64,000 nt of DNA from Dermabacteraceae bacterium TAE3-ERU5 (GTDB taxonomy: Bacteria; Actinomycetota; Actinomycetes; Actinomycetales; Dermabacteraceae). The notes beneath the pieces are model-generated. The model was given only the letters and a program-made list of their open reading frames with translations, was not told where the DNA came from and did not search any database. The stretch covers positions 62,001 to 126,000 of the forward strand of contig JAHUUK010000006.1 of the NCBI GenBank assembly GCA_019218375.1, written 5' to 3'. Both the position numbers and the translations under genes were made by a program. The stretch's first letter is position 1; every line of letters starts with the position of its first letter. Below, piece after piece: positions 15,409 through 23,658 of this stretch.

Positions 15409-16731
15409 TTAAGCCTGCCCGAGCCGCATCCAGGAGTCGCCCCGCGCGCGGTAGCCGAGCGTGAGGGCGCGGGTGCCGAGGAAAAGGGTGCTGTAGGCGA
15501 TCCACAGCCAGATCAGCCCGCTGGTGCCGCTTGCCCCGCCGTAGATGAGGGCGAACGCTCCCGGCATAAAAACGATCATGGTGAGGGCGCTGGCGCGGGC
15601 CAGGAAGGGGGCGTCTCCGGCCCCCATTAACACCCCGTCGAGCACGAACACGAAACCGGCGAGCGGCTGGGCGATCACGAGCACCAGCAGCACCGGCAGC
15701 AGCGCCTCCTGCACGGGGCGGTCGGGGCTGAACAGACCCGGCAGGGCGAAGCTGACGGTGAGCAGGACCAGCGCGGCAATCCCGCCGCCGCCGATGCCCC
15801 ACAGCATGAGCCGGTTCGTGGTGCGGCGCACCGCTGCCGCATTCCCCGCGCCGAGGAACTTTCCGGTCAGCGCCTGCCCGGCTATCGCCAGGGAATCCAG
15901 GGCCAGGGCGAAAAGGTTAAACACGCTCATCGCGACCTGGTGCGCGGCCAGCTCCACGCTGCCCAGGCGCAGCGCCACCACGGACATGGTGATCAGCACT
16001 ATGCGCAGGCTGATCGTGCGTACCAGTAGCGGCACGGAATCGCGCCAGGCCGACGTTAAATGCTCCAGGTGGGGCCTGAGCCTGGCTCCCGCGTGCCGGG
16101 CGGCCCGCACCACGATGAAGCCGAGGGTTAGCGCCATGCCCCACTGCACTAGCACGGTGCCGATGGCGCTGCCCGCTATGCCCAGCCCTGCGGGGAAAAC
16201 GAGGAGATAGTTCAGGGGCACGTTTAGCGCCGCACCGACGACCGAGACGAGTAGGGGAGTCAGCGTGTCCTGCAGCCCGCGCACCAGCCCCGTGGCCGCC
16301 AGCACCAGCAGCATGGCGGGCAATCCCAGGGCCGACACTCGCAGGTAGGTGACGGCTTCGGCCTTAACTTCCGGCCCTGCCCCGAACCAGCCGATGATGA
16401 CGTCGGCACCCAAACCGCACACCAGGGCACACAGGGACCCGATCAGCAGCGCCAGCCAGACCGCGTCCATGCCGCGCGAAAGCCCCAGGCGGGTTTCCCC
16501 GGCCCCGAGGGCACGGGAGACGGCGGCGGTGGTGGAATAGGCCAGGAACACAGACAGGCCGACCACGGTAGATAGCACCGTGGAGGCCAGGGCCAGCCCC
16601 GCGAGCGCGGGGGTGGAGACGTGGCCGACGATGGCGGTATCCGCCAGCAGGAACAGCGGCTCTGCGATCAGCGCCCCGAGGGCGGGGATTGCCAGGCGCA
16701 GGATTTCACGGTTTAGGTTCTGGTTGGGCAC
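15409..16731 (-). CDS. MATE family efflux transporter
   Basis: 440 residues with about 12 hydrophobic helices in two homologous halves. The start REILRLAIPALGALIAEPLF, the segment ADTAIVGHVSTPALAGLALA, and LAAHQVAMSVFNLFALALDS and AGQALTGKFLGAG are all typical of DinF-like MATE proteins. They export drugs or metabolites using an H+ or Na+ gradient. The GTG at 16731 is the start. The gene is divergent from the helical protein gene, 107 bp apart. The substrate is unknown. Confidence 0.93.
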   Translation of the reverse strand: MPNQNLNREILRLAIPALGALIAEPLFLLADTAIVGHVSTPALAGLALASTVLSTVVGLSVFLAYSTTAAVSRALGAGETRLGLSRGMDAVWLALLIGSLCALVCGLGADVIIGWFGAGPEVKAEAVTYLRVSALGLPAMLLVLAATGLVRGLQDTLTPLLVSVVGAALNVPLNYLLVFPAGLGIAGSAIGTVLVQWGMALTLGFIVVRAARHAGARLRPHLEHLTSAWRDSVPLLVRTISLRIVLITMSVVALRLGSVELAAHQVAMSVFNLFALALDSLAIAGQALTGKFLGAGNAAAVRRTTNRLMLWGIGGGGIAALVLLTVSFALPGLFSPDRPVQEALLPVLLVLVIAQPLAGFVFVLDGVLMGAGDAPFLARASALTMIVFMPGAFALIYGGASGTSGLIWLWIAYSTLFLGTRALTLGYRARGDSWMRLGQA

Positions 16732-16838
16732 GCGTTATTGTTTCGCGCGCACAGGCGGCGGGCAACCCCGCTGCCGCACAGGTAACGCGGTATATGACAC
16801 GGTATTCGTTAAGGCGGCTTTCGGGTACGGGACATAAA

Positions 16839-18470
16839 ATGTCTGCTGTGACGATCACCCAGGCGTTTGAGCTTCCCCGTTTTGACGGCAGTGGCGCGGT
16901 CACCGCGCAGCATTTGCCGACGCCCACGGAGATCGGACGCCTGCTTTCTCCCCGCAATGCGCCCAAGCCACCGGAGAACCTGGTGGCCGCCGCGCAGCGG
17001 CTCGCCGCCTGTGAGGCGATGGAGCAGGAAACGCTGGTGAAACAGCTCGCTGCCGAATGGTTGCCCGCCGCGCGGACGCTTTCCGACGCGGCCCCGGGGG
17101 ACGAGGTCTACGCGGCCAGCGAGGTGGTGCGCGCCGCGGTGGATGCGGGGCTGCTGCCGCTGGGATCGCTGGAAGACTTCCTGGTGCAGCACGGTTACGC
17201 GGAGCAGGCGAGCGTTGAATGCGATCTGCGCGAGGGCGTGGCCGACGCTGGCCCGCTGGCACTGGTGCTGCGGGCGCGCGGCAGCGAAGACTTGCGAGAG
17301 ATCGAGGCTGGCCTGGCGGCCCTGCCCGAGTGCGAAAAACGGCTGCTGGGGCCGTTGCCTAGGCTGCTCGCGGTGCGCCACATGATGGCACTGCTGGATG
17401 AGCCGACGGGAGACGAAATCTCGGGGGAGGCGCTCTCCACCGCAGATCTGGTGCTGGCCCGCCGCGACCTGACCCCGTTGGAACGCGCCTTTGGGCACGA
17501 AGCGATGACGTCGGCCATGATCGATACCGAACCCTACGCGGCGGTGCGGCACGCCTGCCTGGCGCTGCTGGGGGCACAGTCGTTCGCGGGGCTGGAGCTG
17601 CGCACCGAACTGTCGGTGCAGCTGCTCGATGCGCTGACGGCAGCCGAAATGCCGGATCATCTGGACACCGCCATCACGGCGCTGCGCGATCTGGCCGATG
17701 AACTTTCCGGGGAAATGCGCATCAACCTGTGCATGCGGCTTTCCTCCGCCTGCCTGGAGCTGGGCCGACGCGGTAACGCGGTGCGGTTCCTGCTGGCCGC
17801 GGCCGATACCGCGCGCCACCTTCCCGGCAGCGACTTCCACCGCGCCGAGCTGCACGCGCGCGTGCAGGCCGCGCGGCTGTTCCTCGATATGTCCCTGCCG
17901 GACCGCTGCGCGGCCACCTGCCGCACCGTGGTGCGCCGCGTGGAAAAGTCCCTCGAGCACGCCTGGGCGGGCTGGGAATACGCGGTGGAGTCCCTGGTGA
18001 TGCTGGTTATCTGCGAGGGTGCGGCGCTGCATGACGCCCCGCGTATTCCCTCTCCGGTGGACGGTTCGGGCCTGCCCTCGCGCGAGCGGCTGGCCACGCT
18101 GGTTTCCCACACCCGCCGCACCATCGAACGCGCACCTACCGCAATGGGGGAGAGGGCCCGATTTTGGGCGGTCTACCTGGACGATCGCTACGCCACCCTG
18201 CTAGCGATGAATGGCGACATGCGCGCGGCGCAGCGCTGCGCCAGGGCGGCGATTCGTGGCTGGGCGGCCCTGGGCGAGGACGGCCACAGGCACCGCCTGA
18301 GCGTGGACTACGCCTGCATGTTGGCCGACGGCGGCCAGGTGGAAAAGGCGCGTGAGCTGGTGGCAGATGAGATCGGCTGGCTTGCCGAGCAGGACGCCGA
18401 CGATTCCCACCTGGTGTCCCTCCTGGCTTCCTGGGACCGAGCTGGGCTGACTGGGATTGAGGCGGGCTGA
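16839..18470 (+). CDS. Unknown helical-repeat protein
   Basis: 543 residues using the ATG at 16839; the frame is open further upstream but that part runs into the MATE gene and reads poorly. I do not recognise a family. The protein is rich in Ala, Leu and Arg and looks all-helical. The segment INLCMRLSSACLELGRRGNA and the following helices resemble TPR-like pairs. It is soluble, with no signal peptide or membrane helix. A weak TACGGG lies 7 nt before the ATG. It is followed 82 bp later by dnaB, with no terminator seen. A scaffold or regulatory role would be a guess. Confidence 0.75.
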   Translation: MSAVTITQAFELPRFDGSGAVTAQHLPTPTEIGRLLSPRNAPKPPENLVAAAQRLAACEAMEQETLVKQLAAEWLPAARTLSDAAPGDEVYAASEVVRAAVDAGLLPLGSLEDFLVQHGYAEQASVECDLREGVADAGPLALVLRARGSEDLREIEAGLAALPECEKRLLGPLPRLLAVRHMMALLDEPTGDEISGEALSTADLVLARRDLTPLERAFGHEAMTSAMIDTEPYAAVRHACLALLGAQSFAGLELRTELSVQLLDALTAAEMPDHLDTAITALRDLADELSGEMRINLCMRLSSACLELGRRGNAVRFLLAAADTARHLPGSDFHRAELHARVQAARLFLDMSLPDRCAATCRTVVRRVEKSLEHAWAGWEYAVESLVMLVICEGAALHDAPRIPSPVDGSGLPSRERLATLVSHTRRTIERAPTAMGERARFWAVYLDDRYATLLAMNGDMRAAQRCARAAIRGWAALGEDGHRHRLSVDYACMLADGGQVEKARELVADEIGWLAEQDADDSHLVSLLASWDRAGLTGIEAG

Positions 18471-18540
18471 GCTGTAAACCCGCGCTTTGGCGGAGGCCGG
18501 TGTTTTCGCGTCGTCGGCACTAAAGCAGCGCTGCCGCCCC

Positions 18541-18546
18541 TAAACT
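18541..18546 (+). promoter_or_regulatory. -10 box of a leaderless dnaB transcript
   Basis: TAAACT with a 6-nt gap (GTTGGG) to the GTG at 18553. No Shine-Dalgarno is possible in that gap. No clear -35 is visible 17 bp upstream. Confidence 0.6.
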
Positions 18547-18552
18547 GTTGGG

Positions 18553-19932
18553 GTGAGCACCCAGGTTTATGAACCCAGCAATGATCGCGGCCTAGACCGC
18601 ACCCCACCGCAGGATCTGAATGCGGAGATGAGCGTGCTTGGCGGCATGATGCTTTCCAAGGATGCGATTGCGGACGTCGTGGAGCGGGTGCGCGCGAACG
18701 ACTTTTATCGGCCCGTCCACGAGATGATCTACGAGGCGATCATCGACCTGTACGGGCGCGGCGAACCCGCCGACCTGGTGACAGTTTCCGACGAACTTTC
18801 CAAGCGCGGTCAGCTGGCGCAGGTGGGTGGCGGCGCCTACCTGGCGGACCTGATCGACATGGTGCCGACCGCCGCCAACGCCGGTTTCTATGCCGACATT
18901 GTGGCGGAGCGTTCCACGCTGCGCCGTCTGGTCGAGGCCGGCACCCGCATCGTACAGCTCGGCTACGCGACCGATGGCGGCGAGGTGGACGCGGCGGTGA
19001 ACGAGGCGCAGGCACAGGTCTATGCCGTCACGGAACGCAACCAGTCGGAAGACTTCGTGCCCCTCGGTGACGTGCTGGACAGCACCGTGGACCTGATCGA
19101 GGCGACCCAGAACCGGGGCGGCCAGGTGACCGGCATCCCGACCGGCTTCGTGGAGTTCGACGAACTGACCCAGGGCCTGCACGGCGGCCAGATGGTGATT
19201 TTCGCGGGCCGTCCCGCGATGGGTAAGACCACCCTCGGCATGGACGTGCTGCGGTCGGCCTCGATCCACAACGGCATGACGTCGGTCATTTTCTCCCTGG
19301 AAATGGACCGCACCGAGATCACGATGCGTCTGCTGTCGGCAGAAGCCCAGGTGCCGATGAGCAGGATGCGCGACGGCTCCATGCAGGACCGCGACTGGCA
19401 GGCGGTCGCCAAGGCCATGGGGCGGATCACTAACGCGCCGCTGTTCATGGACGATTCCGCAAACATGACACTGATGGAGATTCGCGCGAAGTGCCGCCGC
19501 CTGAAGCAGAAGCACGATCTGAAGCTCGTGGTGATCGACTACCTGCAGCTGATGAGCTCGGGCAAACGGGTGGAATCCCGCCAGCAGGAGGTCAGCGAGT
19601 TCTCGCGTGCCCTGAAGCTGCTCGCGAAGGAGATCGACGTGCCCGTGGTGGCGATCTCGCAGCTGAACCGTGGCAACGAGCAGCGCACCGACAAGACGCC
19701 GATGATGAGCGACCTGCGCGAATCCGGTTCGATCGAGCAGGACGCCGACCTGATCGTGCTGATCCACCGCCCCGACTACTACGAGAAAGAGTCGGAGCGC
19801 GCGGGCGAGGCCGACCTGATCGTGGCCAAGCACCGTAACGGTGCCACCAAAACCATCCCGGTGGCGTTCGAGGGCCACTATTCACGCTTCCAAAACATGG
19901 CCGGCGGCCAGAGCGACGGCTTCGCGGGGTAA
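18553..19932 (+). CDS. dnaB: Replicative DNA helicase DnaB
   Basis: 459 residues. Residues about 18-115 form the N-terminal primase-interaction domain (PPQDLNAEMSVLGGMMLSKD). The RecA-like helicase domain follows with Walker A GRPAMGKTT at 219-227, Walker B LVVIDYLQLM, and SQLNRGNEQR with DLRESGSIEQDADLI. The hexamer unwinds DNA ahead of the replication fork. Length is normal and no intein is present. GTG was chosen because it sits exactly at a predicted transcription start. Confidence 0.97.
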   Translation: MSTQVYEPSNDRGLDRTPPQDLNAEMSVLGGMMLSKDAIADVVERVRANDFYRPVHEMIYEAIIDLYGRGEPADLVTVSDELSKRGQLAQVGGGAYLADLIDMVPTAANAGFYADIVAERSTLRRLVEAGTRIVQLGYATDGGEVDAAVNEAQAQVYAVTERNQSEDFVPLGDVLDSTVDLIEATQNRGGQVTGIPTGFVEFDELTQGLHGGQMVIFAGRPAMGKTTLGMDVLRSASIHNGMTSVIFSLEMDRTEITMRLLSAEAQVPMSRMRDGSMQDRDWQAVAKAMGRITNAPLFMDDSANMTLMEIRAKCRRLKQKHDLKLVVIDYLQLMSSGKRVESRQQEVSEFSRALKLLAKEIDVPVVAISQLNRGNEQRTDKTPMMSDLRESGSIEQDADLIVLIHRPDYYEKESERAGEADLIVAKHRNGATKTIPVAFEGHYSRFQNMAGGQSDGFAG

Positions 19933-19938
19933 TGCTGC

Positions 19939-20868
19939 CTAGGGCCAAAGATTTCCGGTGCGAATGCCCGAAGCGGGCACACCCAGATGGGTTATGGGAA
20001 TTGCAGGCACCTGTGGGTAGGCGCGAACAACAGCCGATAGCACCCGGTTGGCCCCCAATCCCAGCCGCTCCGAGAGGAACTGCAGAAGGGTTAGGTGTGC
20101 AAATGTCCTTTCCCAGCGGGATATTCCCGGCTGGAATAGGTCTGAGCAATCTGGATTAAGCGGGGAAGGAAGCTTGGGAGGCTTGGTGTGAACGCGGTTA
20201 AATAACCGACCGTGGTGAGCGCAGGTGTTGCGAATTGGATTCAGTGACCTCAACCAGCTGTGTAGCTAAGGTGAAGTAAGCCCGGTTCTTACCGCGATGG
20301 CGTCTTGGACACTACGGGGAGAGAAAGAGAAGAGGTAGGTGAGGGCGCCCCAGTCAAGAATTTCGGTAGCCGCCCAGATAGGGAGCTTGCCACCGTATTT
20401 CTGTTTGTGGTGTTTAACGAAATCCTCGCGGGATTTAGCGAGTTCAGAATTGTATCTACCAAGCCACCTTTGGTAGTCACCGCTATTTCTGGCCCTCGCA
20501 GACAGACGCGATGGATCTAGATGAATATAGGGATCGATAGTCCCTAGCTCATGCCCCAGAAGGGATCTGAGCGCTACCTCGACTCGGGTTAGCGCAGAAA
20601 AAGTTGCGGTTCGCAGCGCCTCGTCGAAACGATATAGGGCGAGCACATCTACGAATCTAGTACCGGGATAGAAGTCGTCCTGTCTGGCTGGTGTGGGGGT
20701 TCCCGAAGCAAACTTGCGAAATGGATACCAGTAACCGCTTAGCCGGTAGTAGCTAATCTGACGCAACGTTTCTAATGCCAGATTGCGGTTATCGATACAC
20801 ATGCCGCGGCCCTCAAGCTGAGCCAGTTGCTGTGCGTAGCTTTTATGCGGCTTGGTGCTGTTCGACAT
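19939..20868 (-). pseudogene. Abi_2-family abortive infection gene broken by an in-frame TAG
   Basis: The N-terminal 200 residues include KSYAQQLAQLEGRGM, LRQISYYRLSGYWYPFR, RFDEALRTATFSALTRVEVA and LPIWAATEILDWGALTYLFS, the usual Abi_2 (AbiD/AbiF) landmarks. The frame meets TAG (20268-20266) and then continues, in the same frame, to 19939 with LNPIRNTCAHHGRLFNR and AHLTLLQFLSERLGLG, the family's C-terminal part. RNTCAH fits the R-x4-H catalytic motif of HEPN ribonucleases, so the stop removes the active site. The full frame would be 309 codons. The tail is otherwise undamaged, so the stop is recent, suppressed or a sequencing error. Base use is less GC-rich than neighbours, suggesting acquisition. 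Confidence 0.85.
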
Positions 20869-20930
20869 CGAAACCCCAGAAAAATGATGACCGGCCCTGG
20901 ACCTACTGAGTAGGCGGAACCGGTCTTAGT
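20869..20930 (-). ncRNA. Structured leader RNA upstream of the Abi_2 gene
   Basis: Transcribed from about 20930 toward the Abi_2 start. It contains GACCGG (20925-20920) pairing with CCGGTC (20894-20889). Inside is the hairpin CCTAC-TCA-GTAGG (20914-20902), and T5 follows soon after. An alternative pairing joins GGACTACT at the 5' end with AGTAGGTCC. This could be an attenuator or a small antitoxin-like RNA for the downstream toxin; both are inference. Confidence 0.45.
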
Positions 20931-20936
20931 AGTCCC

Positions 20937-20965
20937 AGCCTATGAGCGTTTGGTGTTACTGACAA
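20937..20965 (-). promoter_or_regulatory. Strong promoter driving the Abi_2 leader
   Basis: On the minus strand, TTGTCA (20965-20960), exactly 17 bp, then TAGGCT (20942-20937). This is one of the best -35/-10 pairs in the window. The start site would fall near 20930, giving a leader of about 60 nt. GGGG just before the ATG could serve as ribosome site. Confidence 0.75.
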
Positions 20966-21053
20966 TAGTGTTTTGCGATATGTGGCGAAAGCGGCGCCTG
21001 GATCCTGGGGATAACTGCTTCTCTTAACGCGGGGCCTGGGTAGGTGGTCCGCC

Positions 21054-23312
21054 CTAACGCCCCAGGCGGCGGCGCGCCCCCGCGGCCAGCCGCTTCAGCT
21101 GCGGCAGAAATGCTAGGCGGTTTGTCTCGTCCCGCACTTCGTCCAGCTGCCTGCGCACCTCGGCCAGCTCACCCAGCACCCGGTCCAGCTTTTCGCTGCC
21201 CTCGCGCTGCGCACGCTGCACCTCCAGGTTCACGGTGCGGGCGATGAACATGGGCAGTCCCAGACCGTTGTCGGCCACCCACTTACGGAAATGCGCCTCC
21301 CGCAGCTGCGCGTCATACAGGGCGTGGCCGCGCGCGTCCGCATACATGGAGTTGCTGCCGGTGCCGGTGGCTTCGGGGCGGTGGCGCCAATGCGCGAGCG
21401 GACGCTCCAGCCAGCCCACGGGTGCGGCCTGAAGCAGGCGCAGATAGAACTCGTAGTCACCCACCACCGGCAGGTCCTCGCGGTAGCCGCCGATCAGCTC
21501 GTGCACCTCACGCCGATAAAGCACGGAGATCGGCACCATGCGATTAACGGTCATGAAGTCGGTCAGGTGCATACCGGGCAGTTCGCCCCAATGCTCGTGG
21601 CGCTCATATTCGATGTATTCGCTGCCGACCAGGCGTTCCTTCACCAGCATGACCCGACAGGCTACGGCCTGGGTGCCGGGGTGGGCATCCAGGTAATCGC
21701 CGGTTTCCTGCAGGAAGGTCGGCTCCCAGGTGTCGTCATCGTCGTGGACTACCAGATAGGGGGCGCTGGTCTGCGCAATGCCGGCATTGGAGGCGGCCTC
21801 CATGCCGGTGCTTTCTTCCCGGTTGAGCACGCGACAGCGGCCCGCCAGGCGCTTCTCATAGGGAGCGAGCACGCGCTCCACCTCGGTCGGGTCCCCGCCA
21901 TCGTTCACCACGACAAGCTCCCAGGACTGGCTGGTCTGCGCGAGCACGTCCCGCACCGCCCTATCCAGCAGCAGCGGCCGGTTGCGGGTGCGCATGACGA
22001 TGCCGACCTTCGGCTTACTGGCACCCGCCGTGTAGGGGGCGAGGGCCTGCGCGGCCTCGCCGCTAAAACGCGGCGTTACCGCGACCGGCTGGCTTACCGC
22101 CCGCGCGGCGTCGCTCGCGGGGGCAGCCCCGGATAGGGTGGCCGACACCGCATCCCACCAGGCGTTAGCCTCGGCGCGGCGCTGTCTGCCGGTGGCGGCG
22201 ATGCGTTCACGTTCCGCGTCGGCTGAGGCGAGGAACTCGCGCAGGTAGGCGTCGCGCGCCACGGGGTCACGCCAGATGGTGGCAAAGGGCAGCGCCCCGC
22301 CGCTCAGGCCCCAGTTGCGCAGTGCGCCGTCGATGCGGCTGAAATGGTATTCCCCGAGAGTCACCGGGACAACGCTGCAGCCGGATGCCAGGGAGAACAC
22401 GACGGGATGGAAACGGGTCGTGACCACGTAGCGCGCGTTCACGGTGCGCTGGGCGGAAGGCCGCGCCAGCTCGATGGGGCGCTGCACGGAGGGGTTGCGC
22501 ATGAGCGCCGCGACCTTGGCGTGTACCTGCACATCGGAACCGCCCGTGTCGGGGTCGGCCATGTGCGGCACGAACTCGACCGCCGCACCGGTAGTATCGG
22601 CCACCGCGTCGATCAGATCGGCCATCACCCGCACGTAGTCTTCCTGCGGGAACGGGTAGCCGACGCTGCCCAGGGTGACGCTGACGAGGTTTTGTTTTTC
22701 CGCGTCGTAATCGAGGCCGAACACGTTCGCGTCGTCGATGATCTGGTGCATTGCGGGGTGCTCGGGGCAGAGGGAACGCGCCAGGGCGTAGCTATCGGCA
22801 TCCCGCACACCAACCAGTGTGCAGATCTTCAGCAGTTCGGCCAGGTTTGCGCGGTCGGTCAGCGACAGGTGCGGGCCGATGCTCTGCCCGCTCAACACCA
22901 CGGGTTTGCCCAGGTGGTGCGCGATAAGGCCGGTGGCGATGCGTTCGTAAAGCAGCCAGCCGTAGGTTGAGTTAAGGCTGCCGCCGCCGCCGATCACCAG
23001 CGCGTCCATGCCGCGCATTTCCTCGATGAAGTTAAACAGCTTGTCCTCGGCGGGTAGAGCATCGCGCTCGCCGGCCAGCACCCGGCGTACCTCGTCCAGG
23101 TAGCGTTCGCGGTCTTCCTCAGGCCAGGGGAAGGTCAGCGCGGGCAGCGAGACGGCGGGAGCGCTGCCGCCGGGGCCGTACTTTTCGCGGCGTGAGATCG
23201 GGATAGCGTCATGCCCGCGCTCGCGCAGGGCGTCCAGGGTGGCGTGGGTGATCGCTTCGTCGCCCACGTGGTAAACCGTCTGGTCGGTGTCGCAGAGAAC
23301 AGCTATCTTCAC
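21054..23312 (-). CDS. Polysaccharide pyruvyltransferase - GT2 glycosyltransferase fusion
   Basis: 752 residues. Residues 1 to about 390 match polysaccharide pyruvyltransferases: KIAVLCDTDQTVYHVGDEAI, ALVIGGGGSLNSTYGWLLYE, GKPVVLSGQSIGPHLS and RYVVTTRFHPVVFSL. Residues about 415-650 form a GT2 domain: KVGIVMRTRNRPLLLDRAVR, VVHDDDDTWEP (metal motif) and GGYREDLPVVGDYEFYLRL. A helical tail with coiled-coil character follows (LDRVLGELAEVRRQLDEVRD). One chain may add a sugar and a pyruvate ketal to a cell-wall polymer. GTG start; AAAGGGG lies about 10 nt upstream. Confidence 0.88.
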   Translation of the reverse strand: MKIAVLCDTDQTVYHVGDEAITHATLDALRERGHDAIPISRREKYGPGGSAPAVSLPALTFPWPEEDRERYLDEVRRVLAGERDALPAEDKLFNFIEEMRGMDALVIGGGGSLNSTYGWLLYERIATGLIAHHLGKPVVLSGQSIGPHLSLTDRANLAELLKICTLVGVRDADSYALARSLCPEHPAMHQIIDDANVFGLDYDAEKQNLVSVTLGSVGYPFPQEDYVRVMADLIDAVADTTGAAVEFVPHMADPDTGGSDVQVHAKVAALMRNPSVQRPIELARPSAQRTVNARYVVTTRFHPVVFSLASGCSVVPVTLGEYHFSRIDGALRNWGLSGGALPFATIWRDPVARDAYLREFLASADAERERIAATGRQRRAEANAWWDAVSATLSGAAPASDAARAVSQPVAVTPRFSGEAAQALAPYTAGASKPKVGIVMRTRNRPLLLDRAVRDVLAQTSQSWELVVVNDGGDPTEVERVLAPYEKRLAGRCRVLNREESTGMEAASNAGIAQTSAPYLVVHDDDDTWEPTFLQETGDYLDAHPGTQAVACRVMLVKERLVGSEYIEYERHEHWGELPGMHLTDFMTVNRMVPISVLYRREVHELIGGYREDLPVVGDYEFYLRLLQAAPVGWLERPLAHWRHRPEATGTGSNSMYADARGHALYDAQLREAHFRKWVADNGLGLPMFIARTVNLEVQRAQREGSEKLDRVLGELAEVRRQLDEVRDETNRLAFLPQLKRLAAGARRRLGR

Positions 23313-23414
23313 GTTACTCAGCCCCTTTAGCTATGTGCCTTCCCTGATTCTGCCTTGTGACAGGGGGTAGGCCAAACACTGGGCGGGTGTGTCCCGACGT
23401 TTCGGCGGCCGCCT

Positions 23415-23549
23415 TAACGCCTGGGTGCACTAAACGTTGGTAATCCCCGCCCCCTAACGTTTGGGTGCACTAAACGCTGTGAAAACGCGGTTTAACCCCC
23501 ACAAAGTGCACCCAAACGTAAGGGGCAGCAGAAAGTGCACCCAAACGTA
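23415..23549. repeat. 135-bp symmetric repeat, copy 1
   Basis: Two direct copies of a unit with core TGGGTGCACTAA start at 23415 and 23455. Two inverted copies (AAAGTGCACCCAAACGTA) start at 23503 and 23532. The transcript could fold into a long nested hairpin. Copy 2 at 43730-43864 has the same length and identical internal spacings (40, 48 and 29 bp). The element lies in the gap between two minus-strand genes and contains no ORF of note. It resembles REP/BIME-like or MITE-like elements but has no recognised name. Confidence 0.85.
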
Positions 23550-23571
23550 GCCTGGCGCGGGAGAGATAAAA

Positions 23572-23604
23572 GAGGGGGGGGCGAGGCCAGCGGCCCCGCC
23601 CCTC
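23572..23604 (-). terminator. Terminator of the aldo/keto reductase gene
   Basis: On the minus strand a G/C-rich hairpin with one mismatch (arms 23578-23588 and 23592-23602, loop AGC by the pairing seen) is followed by CTCTTTTATC. It lies about 55 bp past the reductase stop. Confidence 0.55.
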
Positions 23605-23658
23605 AGAGCGTATTTCCGGGCGGTTATTTTCGCCCGACGCAAACGTTTAGCGCCAACC

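Noticed and set aside
23415-23549. 135-bp repeat as a CRISPR array
   Set aside because: Units are inverted as well as direct, there are only four of them, spacers are not of constant length, and the whole element recurs elsewhere with the same spacers.
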